64,000 nt of DNA from Gibbula magus. Taxonomy: Eukaryota > Mollusca > Gastropoda > Trochida > Trochidae. The stretch spans positions 78,649,936 through 78,713,935 of the forward strand of contig OW388291.1 in NCBI GenBank assembly GCA_936450465.1, written 5' to 3'. The translations under genes were made by a program, and so were the position numbers. This document shows positions 15,401 through 28,400 of this stretch, piece after piece (the first letter of the stretch is position 1; the number at the start of each line of letters is the position of its first letter). The notes under the pieces were generated by a model, which had not been told where the DNA came from, searched no databases, and worked only from the letters and a program-made list of their open reading frames with translations.

Positions 15401-16269
15401 TCATCTTCACACCATTAGACCAAGGTAGACCAAGGACAAGTAGAACGAAGACAAATTTTATGGGTAACAACTTTTTTGTTCTAAGTAGGTGATGTTTTTA
15501 CAATAGATGTTCTTTTAACAACTCATGTTTATTTATTTCCTCAGTTCAGTTATTCCTTCTCATGTATCAAGTATTTGACAAAGCTATTAAAACCTGTCGA
15601 AAACGTTGCCTACAAAGAATCAAGAAGTTGTTATCTATAAAATTTGTCTTCATTCATTATTACTTCAACTTCTAAAATGCCTTTCAAAGAAGTCAATGAC
15701 AAGAAACCTAAAATATTCAGCTAAAGCACACAGTAAACACTAATTACACATTTCCTACCGATTTAATCCTCCCAAATTTTCCCTGAAGAAGCCTACTTTC
15801 TAGTCATTTAAACTTATATGAAAAATAAGCCGTAAATAATAAATTTGTCATACAAAATGATTACCTTACAGTTAAGTTTTGTAGTCATTGTGGTGACCAG
15901 TTTCGTAGTAGATCTACTAGAGATCAATATCAACATAAAGCAACTATTACATTATATTGTAGCTGCAAGTATTTCTCTTGTCATCACAAAGACCAGGTGT
16001 TCATGCAATGACAAGGATCAATCCAAAGCTAATTCAGTACGAATATATCATACACTTCTTGCAGACGTTAAGATTGGAATTCTTCCTGGCAGCTAAAGGT
16101 AGGTAATCTACAAGGATGACAGTATGAACTCATCCTCTAATATTGGTCTGGGATCACCAGGATAACAGCATATGAACATGCTACAATATTCATCAAGGAC
16201 CAACAAGGGCAAATGAAGGAGGTACTCCTCCAGTATTCATGGCGGATTAACCTTGTTAACGGCACAAGT

Positions 16270-17640
16270 TCATCCCACAATATTCATCAAAGTAATCAAA
16301 GAATGAGCTCATCCTACATTACTCATCAAGGATCAACCAAAAATGAGCTCATCCTACAATATTCATCAAGGATCAACCAAAGAATGGGCTCATCCTACAA
16401 TATTCATCAAGGATCAACCAAAGAATGGGCTCATCCTACAATATTCATCAAGGATCAAGCAAAGAATGAGCTCATCCTACAAAATATTCATTAAGGATCA
16501 AGCAAAGAATGAGCTCATCCTACAATATTCTTCAAGGATCAACCAAAGAATGGGCTCATCCTACAATATTATTCAAGGATCAAGCAAAGAATGGGCTCAT
16601 CCTACAATATTCTTCAAGGATCAAGCAAGGATTGAGCTCATCCTACAATATTCATTAAGGATCAACCAAAGAATGAGCTCATCCTACAATATTCATTAAG
16701 GATCAACCAAAGAATGGGCTCATCCTACAATATTCTTCAAGGATCAACCAAAGAATGAGCTCATCCTACAAAATATTCATAAAGGATCAAGCAAAGAATG
16801 AGCTCATCCTACAATATTCATTAAGGATCAACCAAAGAATGGGCTCATCCTACAATATTCATCAAGGATCAACCAAAGAATGGGCTCATCCTACAATATT
16901 CATCAAGGATCAACCAAAGAATGGGCTCATCCTACAATATTCATCAAGGATCAAGCAAAGAATGAGCTCATCCTACAAAATATTCATTAAGGATCAAGCA
17001 AAGAATGAGCTCATCCTACAATATTCTTCAAGGATCAACCAAAGAATGGGCTCATCCTACAATATTCTTCAAGGATCAAGCAAAGAATGGGCTCATCCTA
17101 CAATATTCTTCAAGGATCAAGCAAGGATTGAGCTCATCCTACAATATTCATTAAGGATCAAGCAAAGAATGAGCTCATCCTACAATATTCATTAAGGATC
17201 AACCAAAGAATGGGCTCATCCTACAATATTCTTCAAGGATCAACCAAAGAATGAGCTCATCCTACAAAATATTCATAAAGGATCAAGCAAAGAATTAGCT
17301 CATCCTACAATATTCATTAAGGATCAACCAAAGAATGGGCTCATCCTACAATATTCTTCAAGGATCAACCAAAGAATGAGCTCATCCTACAAAATATTCA
17401 TAAAGGATCAAGCAAAGAATGAGCTCATCCTACAATATTCATCAAGGATCAAACAAAGAATGAGCTCATCCTACAAAATATTCATAAAGGATCAAGCAAA
17501 GAATGGGCTCATCCTACAATATTCTTCAAGGATCAACCAAAGAATGGGCTCATCCTACAATAATCTTCAAGGATAAACCAAAGAATGAGCTTATCCCACA
17601 AAATTCATCAAGGATGAACAAGGGCAAAACAATGAGCTCC
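16270..17640. repeat. 41-bp satellite array with a 496-bp higher-order period
   Basis: About 32 near-identical units of 41 bp built on GGATCAACCAAAGAATGGGC followed by TCATCCTACAATATTCATCA. Variant units carry AAAATATTCATTAAGG or AAGGATTGAGC. Three variant junctions recur exactly 496 bp apart (16481/16977, 16627/17123, 16770/17266), so blocks of about 12 units were duplicated together. Edge units (before about 16330 and after about 17570) are more diverged, as expected at array margins. It lies a few hundred bases beyond the YLPM1 3' end. Open frames of 66-146 codons across it are satellite artefacts because 41 is not a multiple of 3. Confidence 0.95.
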
Positions 17641-17850
17641 TCCACAAAAATTGTTTAACCAACAATTTTGGTTAGACATGTAAAGTATAAACAGATTTTC
17701 ACAAACCCATATTCCTACACCTAGACATTGCTGAAGCAAGTGAGTGAGTTATAGATTGTTTAACTCCACTTGAGCAATATTGCAGCCATTAGCGATGAAA
17801 TTGCTGGAGCACTGTCCCATTGGCAATACTTCATCATTATCAATTTATAC
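17640..17850. other. Short spacer between the satellite and the YLPM1 3' end
   Basis: Unique AT-rich sequence. Near 17738-17790 it has a TGAGTGAGTTATAG..AGCAATATTGCAGCCAT segment that resembles a dispersed repeat known from gastropod genomes. I see no gene here. Confidence 0.4.
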
Positions 17851-17856
17851 TTTATT
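17851..17856 (-). terminator. Candidate polyadenylation signal AATAAA for YLPM1
   Basis: The plus strand reads TTTATT, giving AATAAA on the gene strand 54 nt past the TGA stop. It is the first canonical hexamer after the stop codon. The resulting 3' UTR would be very short, so a more distal site may be used as well. Confidence 0.5.
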
Positions 17857-17909
17857 AAAATCAAAAAGCCAACATTTATACAACATAAACAATAACTACC
17901 TCATTATAT

Positions 17910-18056
17910 TCAGAAATATTTTGTTTGATTTAAAGCTCGGTGCGCAAAGTCGTCATCAGTTATCCTCTCCCAGTCACGTTGAGTCTGACCAACAATAAAC
18001 CCGATTTCTCTTCTGCGACTTTGGTGTTGTCTCTCTTCAATGTCAGCCCATCGCAC
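17910..18056 (-). CDS. YLPM1: YLPM1 exon 22 (last coding exon, stop codon)
   Basis: 147 nt, 48 codons plus TGA. It starts after a TTACAG acceptor with VRWADIEE. With the preceding exon's KKR this makes KRVRW, the RVxF-type PP1 docking motif at about residues 1674-1678. It then carries an IGFIVGQT segment, a tryptophan-containing link, and ends ALNQTKYF, a hallmark C-terminus of YLPM1 proteins. The conserved end confirms both reading frame and stop. Confidence 0.95.
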   Translation of the reverse strand: MRWADIEERQHQSRRREIGFIVGQTQRDWERITDDDFAHRALNQTKYF

Positions 18057-21000
18057 CTGTAACAGATTATTGAGTTACATTCTCATTTCGTATAATAATC
18101 TCATGATTATTTTCTTTTCAACATCTGAAGTGCTATACGTGTCAACTCAAGAGCTTTTAAGAGTGTTATTTTGTCAGTGTGTTATTACTATCGTTTAGGA
18201 ATAAGTACCAACGAACAACCTTAGTCTTCCTGGTTCAATGTCATAATTATCTGGAGCAGAATAATAGCAAATAGAGAATTGACAACTATTATCTATAGTT
18301 TCTAAGGTAATTGCATAACATGTTTTGGAGTAATTATAGTTTAATGTTGTCAATAACCTTCATTCATCTAAGTAAATAATCAGCAATAAATATATAAAAT
18401 AAGGCCTGTCCAATATCCTAGAACTTTTGATCAGAGCTGGTAGCTTTTTCTTTAACTTTGTCATTTAACTTGACAAAATAATACTAATGACATTATTTTG
18501 CTGGCTAGCTTTCAAGCTTATTTCATATAAGTAATGCAGCAATGTTAGTTATTCATGGAAGAGTTACTTCCCTTTCACCACATTTTCCTTAAAGAATGAA
18601 TGTCATATGGTCACATTCGGATTCATTAAAATGGGATTTTAAATTTCTGAAATCGGCCCATAAATTACTTATATAAGGTTTTTTAAAAAAGCGTCTAATT
18701 TAGCCCCATCAGCCAGAATGGAAATCTGGGAGGTGTGGTCCCTGAAGCAATCCCTCCTGTGACTTCACTGGAGGGATCTCATTATCACTGATAGTCATAA
18801 TTCAACATAATTTCATAATGATTGTTAATTTCAAAAACAAATCTTCAATAAAACAACTTAAAATGTTCCTATATCGAATGTTAAATAATAAAATAAAAAT
18901 AATGTTTTAATAATAAGTAATTCCGTTAATTATTGCATAAACATGTGTTTTTGGCAATTTAACACACCTCATAAATTCATCTAGCGGCAGTGATAATCAT
19001 CATTAATTAATTAAAGAGGCGGTCAAGCCGGTCCCATCTATTGCTAATCACAGTCACGCCTCAAGGATTGGCTTCAAAGTGGATTACCGTGCTAATTGCG
19101 GCATTGTTAAAATGGGTGAATTAAAATCGTCTTAATAATCAAATGCAAGTGTATATTGTCTCGATTTTATGCTCAATTGTTTCTGATATATAATGTATGT
19201 AGAGGTAATAATCTGGCATTCTTAAAGGTACATCCATTGTGTTGTTGGGGGTCAAATATGACAAACGTTGTAAATGGTCTTATTTTATCGAGAAGTACCA
19301 ACTGTTACCGAAAACAACCATTTTAATGATACTGGACTTAGTATATTGACAATATGAAGGTAAAAGTAGTGATTTCTGATCGAAAACCGGACAATGCACC
19401 GCGTGTGGCGCGCGCCACAGAGTCAAACGTAATTTTTGAATCTTATTTACACCAGACAAAATAACAAAATTGGGTTAATAATGTTCAATAGGTCATATAA
19501 CTACTGTGCATGTAAATAGGACGTTCACTTTCGGTTTCTACACATGCATAATGATGTTACTCGATTTTAATTGGAAAATAGTAAATATGATATGTTTGGC
19601 GATTGGGGATGAATATGCAAGATAAGTGAATTTATTTGTATTGTAAACATCACATATGGTGTGTTGGAACGTATTAAAGCCAAATAAAATTTTATGAAAC
19701 ACAATGGATGCACCTTTAAGAAAAATGCATTACATGGGATCTTTAATCGGAATATGATTAAGAGTACATTAAGATGTTTTTCATTGCATTTTGATTGATG
19801 GCTTATCAAATCTTCGAGGTTGAAAATCAAATACGTACCCTCTTTTTGCCTGGCTCAGACATACGATTAAAATAGTCCAGTTGCAAGTAGTCATCTAGAC
19901 TCTGTGGCGACGGAGACCTCTTCCGTTTGTTGGGCCGAATACCATCCAGTTTGTCTGGAAAATACAACATAGTTTGTGAAATAATAGCAACATGAGTTGA
20001 AGGTGAGATGTCTATTTCTGTTTATTCCCTTTAATGATAAATTCTAACGCGAACATTTGGAGAACAATATTCAGAGTTGCGATTCACAGCATCAATATCT
20101 TTATACTGACTTAAAATATTTTCCACCTTTCTCTCATATCAATGACATTCAAACTGTTTATTGTCTGTTCATTTGTGTATTTGTGTACAGTCAGTTCTAT
20201 AATACACCATTTGGTATTCTATACAGGTTTCTGATATCTGTAGCCACTTTTCATAATTTCTGAGAAGTGAATAAACATAAATCTTGTTTAGGAGATCTTT
20301 GGACTTTCATTTGAACTAGAAACACAACTTAATTGCCACACATGGACATTTGCTAAAATATTAAAGCTCCTTAAAAAATAATCCTTGACGGCACATTGAA
20401 CCTGTGACAAAAAAGTTTAGTTACAAGTTGAACATTCAAACACGAACATTTGTTAGCTCATACAGACAAGCAGTAGTTAGCACACAACATTACATACCAC
20501 ACTGGTCATCTTACAAAGTCTAAAATGCAGTCAATGAACTTGTTTCCTTCATCAATAAATGCAAAACTCCATTTTCATTTTCTGGGTTTTCAATCCTAGA
20601 TTTGTTCAAAGAAATCGAAACTGTGTAAAAAGGATCTTACGACTTAATACAGCAACAGAAGAAGACTACCAGTATGTGATTTATGAAGCTGGATCATATT
20701 TGACAAGTGTTAAAGAGCCATCAAAGATGTTAGTGTTTCAAATAAAAACATATTTTTTAAAAATATACTTATAAAGTCAGTCGCCAGAGAAATCTTTTCT
20801 CTACAACATGATAAATAATTTTAATATCACGACAATGTAATGAAATTTGGTCTCAAAGAGAAGTACCCCTTCAATTAGCGCGCGCTAAGGGTATCTGACG
20901 TCATATAAACAGAATCCCCTTTAATGCATAAAACCTACTACACAACAGCAAACGCTTCCGAAGAGTGAAGGCTCGTCTCTAGCGCAAGTTGCCATAACAA

Positions 21001-22436
21001 CCCATGTGCTGCACGTGCTTCTCTTGCAAGTTACCCTTGTCACACATTACTGAATGTGACGATTGCTTTATAAACAATGTTTTTAAATGTCCTAAGAATA
21101 TATAAATTATGGTCTGTTTAATGTACTTCTTATTTAGATAAGACCAGCAAATTATGACAAATTTTCTCATTGTAATTATAAAATTCAAGTACAATACCTA
21201 GTTGAGAAAACAATTATTCAAATTTCTGTAGCAAATACATAATTAAATGAAATGGTAAATAAATAACCGTCAAAAATTATATAATTGTAACATAAATTCG
21301 GTATATCCTTGATTCTGATTGGTTGATTTGCCTATGTTGAATGACAATGAATACCTGCAAATTACTTGGGGCAAATCACCGCGAACAAATACATCATGTT
21401 CTCAATATTCGGCCCGACTCAACATTTAATTTTTCTATTTCTCTTAATATGTGCTCCTTACTCAAATTGAACAGATTGCATAGTGGTTTTCTATCTTGTG
21501 TATAGCAGTATATGTCACAAATAACTCTCAAAATTGATTAGTTTCAAGTAACTAAAATGTTTTCAACTAGTAAGATTTGAGGCCTTCTTCCATGCGGCTG
21601 TGTTTACCGAATACCGTTGCCATGGCATGACGTCATAGTGATCAACCGTTTTGACGTCACAATGCTAGCGTCATTGTCACAATGGGTTAGGGCAAGTTTA
21701 AGATTTTTGTTCCTAGGTCTTTTACAGTGTTGATGTCGTAGATAAATACTTATCACCATCTAAAAGGATACGTTGATATTGTGAAGTGAACATATTTGAG
21801 TGACACTGTTTGAGCCAATGTGTAAATTGTTGCTAATGTACATATGACGCCGAGTATTGACATTTGTTTTGACCTGCCCACACCTCTTACAAGAATGGAA
21901 CAGTCGCAAAGTCCTTTCAACTCAGGGATAGGTACGCAAAAAGAGAGTTCGTTTCAAAACGCCTGATAACTAACGGTCATGTTACAATATCGATAAATAG
22001 TTGCGTTTGTAAAATTTCCGGGATTCATTGCTATTCAACATCCGCAAATTTCAGCGTTTAAAACCTCCGGCTAACGCCATCGGTTTTAAACTAAATTTGC
22101 GGGTGTTGAATATAATTCAATTTCTTTCATTGCTCATAAACTTTGTTATTCTTTCGTGTCTTTGTATACGGTGTGTGAGTTAGACCATAATGCTTTGCGC
22201 TTGAAAATAAAAGACTGGATGTATATTTAGACTGGAAAACACCTTTACTAATTAGTGCAATATCTTGGCTTAATTTTGGTCGAACAAATTTGGGAAAAAT
22301 TAAGTTAATTAATTTTTCACGGAGATAGATTTTTGGCAATATTCCTATATGTTCATCAACATCCGTGATGGCTCTTTGATGAGTAAGTTCTCAAAATAAC
22401 CCCCCCCTCCCCCCCCCCCCCCCCCACCCCCCCCCC

Positions 22437-22480
<44 letters not shown>

Positions 22481-25400
22481 TTTTACCCTTCAGATTTGCT
22501 AAATGTGGTGTTCCTATCAAAAACCAAAAGGATGTTATTCTTAAATATCACCATGCCATGTCACGCTACAAACTTAACACAAACTACTGTCACGTGGGGA
22601 CAAGAAATGCCTCCTACAAATGTTGCAATTGTCAACATTCAGCAATTTCTTCACATTGATATATTCAGAATGTTTTAGGAGGTACAACTATCTTTAGATG
22701 CTTAACTATCCGGATAATAACCAAACAATTTCCTCACCGTTAAACATGCTGACAGTATGTTAAAACTGCTGAATTATATGATACCCAACAAAGTACAGAA
22801 ATAAACAACTTGTTATGAGAGCAAATAATCCAGGATAAGCCACTGAGCCCAGGAACATTCTGTGACCCACTGATGAAGGGTTGAATCTTGACAGACCAGG
22901 TTAATATGGAGGTGAGGTGAGTTGGAGTTTAATGATGCTTTCAAGATTATTTCACTTATGTCACAGGTGTAGGTATTATTGCAGGGAGAAAACCCACGAT
23001 ACCATGGTGGCTATGCATTGCGGTGAAACCTGCAAGTATCGGCTTGAACTAGAAAACAATGGGTGGTACTGCACTAAAATTCAGTGTAGCATTGCACCCA
23101 AATCTTACTGTATATAGAATAGTTCGTCACAACAGACAAAATTGCTGGGCGGCATTCGAACCCTGAACCTCTAAAGCCAAACGCGCTAACCACTGCGATA
23201 TCAAGCCCGGGTTAATAAGGAAAGAAGTTTACGATACACTGATACACAAAGATGATAAGACAGAGTTGTCTCTCATGCATTCTGTGACTCTGATAACTCG
23301 TGACAGAGCAGATTAATAAAAGGCCTGCTCCTTTCGATTGCTCAAGTTTGTTCCGAATATCCTGTACATGTGCAAAGTGAAAGGAGTGGTTCCAAACACT
23401 GTCCTTGCCATGTGGATCATGTTCCCATGAAATAGCTGGTGCAAGCCCCACAGCATGGGAACATGTTCCACACGGCTAGAACAGTGTTCAGAGCCACTCC
23501 TTCAAATTCACGCATATACAGGATTTTCTGAACAAATTTTGGTAATCGAAAAGAGCAGTCCAAAGGGAAGCAGTTCACAATACACAGATAAACAAAGTGA
23601 CATGAGTAGTCTCCCTTGCACTTACCAAGTTGTTCCTCTGATGCTTCTATCTCCCACTTTGACTTCTGGTACACCTGGTAATATACAAACACTCAGCCCA
23701 TTAAACACAACACTGCAATGATTAACTCACATTGTGAGCTGAATCATGGCATAGATTTTACTGAACGTGAAAGAAGATATTTCATCCAGATGTGCACATT
23801 CATCAATAAACAAATACTCAGATTATCCACTATTGTTATCACATAAATTTTGTAGATATCCTCTTATAATTTCCAACTTTTACACAGATTCCAGAATGTT
23901 CGTTCATTGGCTGAGAGCATAGTCATGTGATTCCATGTGTTAATCTTCTCAAAATCATTTTAACTCTTAACGGAATTTTTTTTTGCTCTTCTCTCTATCA
24001 TTGTTTCAGTTAGTAACAATTCATTCATAAGTGTAGGCACAAAATGACATCAAATGTGTACAAGTGGTTACCATTTTCTATAATACCCAACGTCTGTACC
24101 AACAAAGCATCTTTAATGAAGTGATATTAAATGTTTTATTTTACAAATAATTTCCAGAATTGCAATAGAACATTTTTGTTATGAGAAAATGTTTAGGACC
24201 ATCCAAATTTTGAATATTCAAGGATCTAATAGTTCATATTATCATCCATATTTAAATACGGGGGTCAATCGAACACTAAAATAATCAATTTAGATGAAGT
24301 ATTTACCTTGTACAGGTATAAAAGAATAAATAAATGGTATACCATGTTACCTTCAGTAAAGGTGCTAGGTTTTCAAACAAGACAACATTTTTTTTTCTGT
24401 GTAGTTCATCAAATGGTCCAATAAACAATGCTTACAATATGAATATGTAGTATACATACTAGGATATTGCTTTAAAATTAAATTAATAAAGAACTAATGT
24501 TCTGAAAGGAAATGTTATCTCCATGTACTTACTGAAACCTCAGGTGACAATATACCTAGAGCAAGATTTCACTCCAACCCTGTTTGTGTTATGTAAATAA
24601 TGCAAAAAACAATTTCCCTGAAATATGTTTTATTTGAATGATGACCTCTTCATCAGGAAATTCTTCCTTTCAGGCCTCACTGGACACTCAATCAGTAGGA
24701 AAGGGTAGACCGTGTTTCCCCTAATATTCTTTCAGATGTTAAGGCTGACATCTGAGATAGGCTCTGCTTTTTTTTGGAGACCAAGAGTTTATAGCTTCAG
24801 GGGAAATTAAATCCCAACTCACGGGTAAATCTGTTAAACTAAACTCAAGACGATCTATATATCCTTCTGAAGATGATTTTTGTTCGGTCATTATGATTTT
24901 AAACTAATAGATTATTCAATTAATTTGAAAAAGATAATCTTACTTGCCGCGATAGTACTCTCTGTAGATTTAACCGGACGTGATATCATCTGGCGCAGTC
25001 AACTCGATGTAGTTGTCATTGATAACAACACATTTTATTTAGGTAATGACTTTGCGGACAATATGGGCCACAGAGAAAGTTTAAAGTGTGATAAAATTAG
25101 AATACCTTTTGGATAAAAGTATAGTAGATAGCTAAATCGTTGTTTTGGAACAATCATGGAGAAAATTTATTATCTGATATGACATGCCAAAATTAGTAGA
25201 TTTAATTGTCACTGTAAACAAGGGATTATATTGGTGAGGTCTTTGTTTTGCTTTTTCAAAGGTGAACACAGCAATTGAACAGAAAGGAATGGAATATATG
25301 TGCACATTCATAGTAGAAGTCATATTTGAAGGTGTGACCGTCAATCACTGTGAGAAGAGGTAATTTGAGCATTCATGTTCATTGGTTATGGTCTTTTGTT

Positions 25401-28400
25401 AGATATATATTTATGTTGTGTATCAATATTTTATCAAAGTTTGAGTGCTGATATGCTGAACAAGGTTTCTTTGGGTGACACCATTTGTGAGAAACCTCTT
25501 TGAACTACCCACAGGTAACACTAGGGAACATTAGCAATCAACATAATAGCCTGTCTTAATGTACGCAAAACAGCTTTTTATAACGCACAATCCGTAACCA
25601 ATATACAGCTAACCGAATCTGTAAACCGCGACATTTTCATCCCGATGTGTCGAGATAATTTTTGTCGTTATCAAACTACATTGAACCAGGTTTTGTAAAG
25701 TATTGAAAGTGAGGCAGATTGTTAGAAATGGAAAATTGCTACACAATAGCAGTCAATTTAACTGCAAAGACACCAGAAATATATTTGCTGTGTCATGCCA
25801 GTGAGCTTATCACTGAAATGCTGGTTAACATAAAACCAATTATCTTATACTGAGAAATAACAATTCTTCAGCATGTTTGGCGAGTATGACTAACATTCCT
25901 TTTAATTCATAATATAGTGATGTATTAATATATATAGTAAAGTGATATATGAAATATTAAACATGATCGTCTATTATTTAATCAAACAATAATAATAAAC
26001 AAATTCATTTAAGTTAATGTCCAATACCCATAAACACCAAGAAATGATAAAAATCCTTAGTAACTCCCTGGTATGTTGTACAAATTAACCAACTACTACA
26101 AAATGATAACGTATTACACAATGATACAGGCCGAGTGGGAAATCAGCTCCGCTGGAAACCGCTCGTAAAATCTCCAAGAGAAGAAGAAGAAGATACAGGT
26201 ATGGAGAAGTCAGTCAGTAGACTTGCTTCAAGGCTGACAAGAGAGAAAATCCTCTTTTAGAGGCCTGTACTGGTCAGTGATGACTAAACACGGGTTTCTG
26301 ATCAAACATCATCAAAATGGGAGCACATAAAATGGCTTATAACAAATTGTCACTCTAGTTTAAGCAATTTGATAAATTGGGGGAAATCCTCATATGGGTT
26401 AATGAAGTAGTATCAGGTAAGGGAAATATAATCAAACTATTATTTGATATGTAGCCAGTTTTACAAGATTATATCTGAGGAGTTGCGCCCCCCTTTGATA
26501 AAAATATATCAAGTCATTATTTTCAATTCACAGGATTACTAGATCTGCAAACAAAACGACACTGCTGACTGTCTGCATCAACGATATGCCTGACAGATTC
26601 TCCGTCACTTATTGTCAGCAGCAAGTTTTCGTCCACTTTATTCAGAATGTATCATAAAGGGTATTCCATGTGCTAAGGTCAGACCTTTCTGAAAAAGTAA
26701 GGCGAATGACATGGCTGAAATTTAACATAAAGGGTTCGCAGAAATTGGGGAATTTATCGCAATAGGTAAAGGAAAGATTATGTACCGGGTATGTTAAGAA
26801 ATATTTGACCACACAAGGTTAAATTGTGCCTTGCTAAAATAATACCGTATTTTTAACTGGTTTACATTTCCATAATTGTGATCAGTATACAGAAACTCAG
26901 GACGTTTTAGCACAAAACAGTCGGATATCAACTGTTGAGCAGTCTACATCTGTACATATTTATGTTTGAAATAAATGCAATACCATGAAATGTGAATAAC
27001 TTTCACTTCATTTTATATGAGTTTCACCCATTTGAATTATCATAGTTATTGAAACATCTATTTGATATAAATTCAAACTACATTCTTCTAAACATAATGT
27101 AGGCAAAATCTACAGGGATTCTCGAAAACTTGAAAATGACCGATGAGCAAGCGATGTTGTAGGTTTACGCTGGTTTCTCACGAGTATTCGGTACTCAAGT
27201 CGCAGTTGAATGAAGTACGCAATGTGATGTAAATCAAAGAAAATGTGTTAGTCAAATTGACTCAACACTGATGATTGAGTTTCACCAATAGTATTTATCA
27301 ATGTACTGATTTAAGTACTGGTCTGGTAGCCCATGGCTTGCAGAAAAGACGATGACTAGTACAATTCAATGATTGGTAGTCCAAGGACTAGTTAACATTA
27401 AAGATAATATGTCATTGTATTTGGCTTGCTGGCATGCCTTTGGACTGGTACTTTCAGAAATGCACCAGTCTAGTACTTTGATAATTGTCCTGGCCTCTCT
27501 TCATACTAGTTTCATACATATGTATCTACACCAGATAGGTCACAATTTGCATATTTCATACACTTATACTTCTTACTGAACATAGTTCTTTTATCACACT
27601 GCAATCAATATATATTACTGAAATCCAGTAAATACGACAGCTAATTGTCATATTACTAATGGTTTTAACTGGTAATCTTTCAGGTTCATAATAATCTAAT
27701 ACATCAACTAATGACTCATCTTGAAAATTCATGAATGTGCAGAAAATAAATGACAGACTGAAGTTTGCCTTTTCGCGAATCCTCAATATGCAGGGACGGT
27801 TTTCGGTTGAATCAAAGATGATGGCTTAGTCTTTTTCATAACAATGATTTAAATCTTTATCATCCATAAACTGTTAAACCAGTGATATTTTAAGCCTCTT
27901 GAAAATTCATGTAAGTGCGGTAACTAAATGACGGACTGAATATAGTCTTTTCGCGAATCCTCAATATGCAGGGACGGTTTTCGATTGAATCAAAGATAAC
28001 GGCTTTGTCTTTTTTTATATGCAACAGTGAACAATGTAATAAATCTATAGCATCTACAAACTGTTAAACCAGTGATATTTCAGGGTTTGGGTAAATGAGT
28101 TTATAAATTTGATATATCTATATATATGATATTTAATATTATGGGAAATGAGTATGCATGTCAGGTACTTTTATACAATGTCTACCGACATTTTACATAG
28201 ATATAGTTTGGAGTCATAATTTATCATTTTCAGGTTTATTGTAAAAAGCAAACATATCCATATCATTAAACAATATACAGGTAATACTTGGATGTATTTT
28301 TTTAATTCAAATAATTGATGAGACATTTCCATGAAAACAAAAGGAATCTATGAGAGTGTACTCACCACCTGGAGAAAGTTGAATCCGAGCTGAAACTGAA

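Larger units (their letters stand above)
1..16200. other. Intergenic DNA, no recognisable gene
   Basis: No convincing coding exon was found here. Open frames are all under about 120 codons, have AT-driven composition and resemble no family I recognise. The stretch is AT-rich with short (TA)n runs near 152-168 and 4425-4440. It contains the separately listed MITE relic, GACGTT tandem repeat, CCAAT/CRE-containing island near 5.2 kb and GATA-rich island near 10-12.5 kb. It lies downstream of the 3' end of YLPM1. Unannotated exons of a neighbouring gene cannot be excluded without transcript data. Confidence 0.6.

Noticed and set aside
16343..17195. Open frames of 118 and 146 codons with repeating MSSSYNIHQGSTKEW-like peptide
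   Set aside because: They lie wholly in the 41-bp satellite. The unit is not a multiple of three, and all three frames give similar low-quality peptides.
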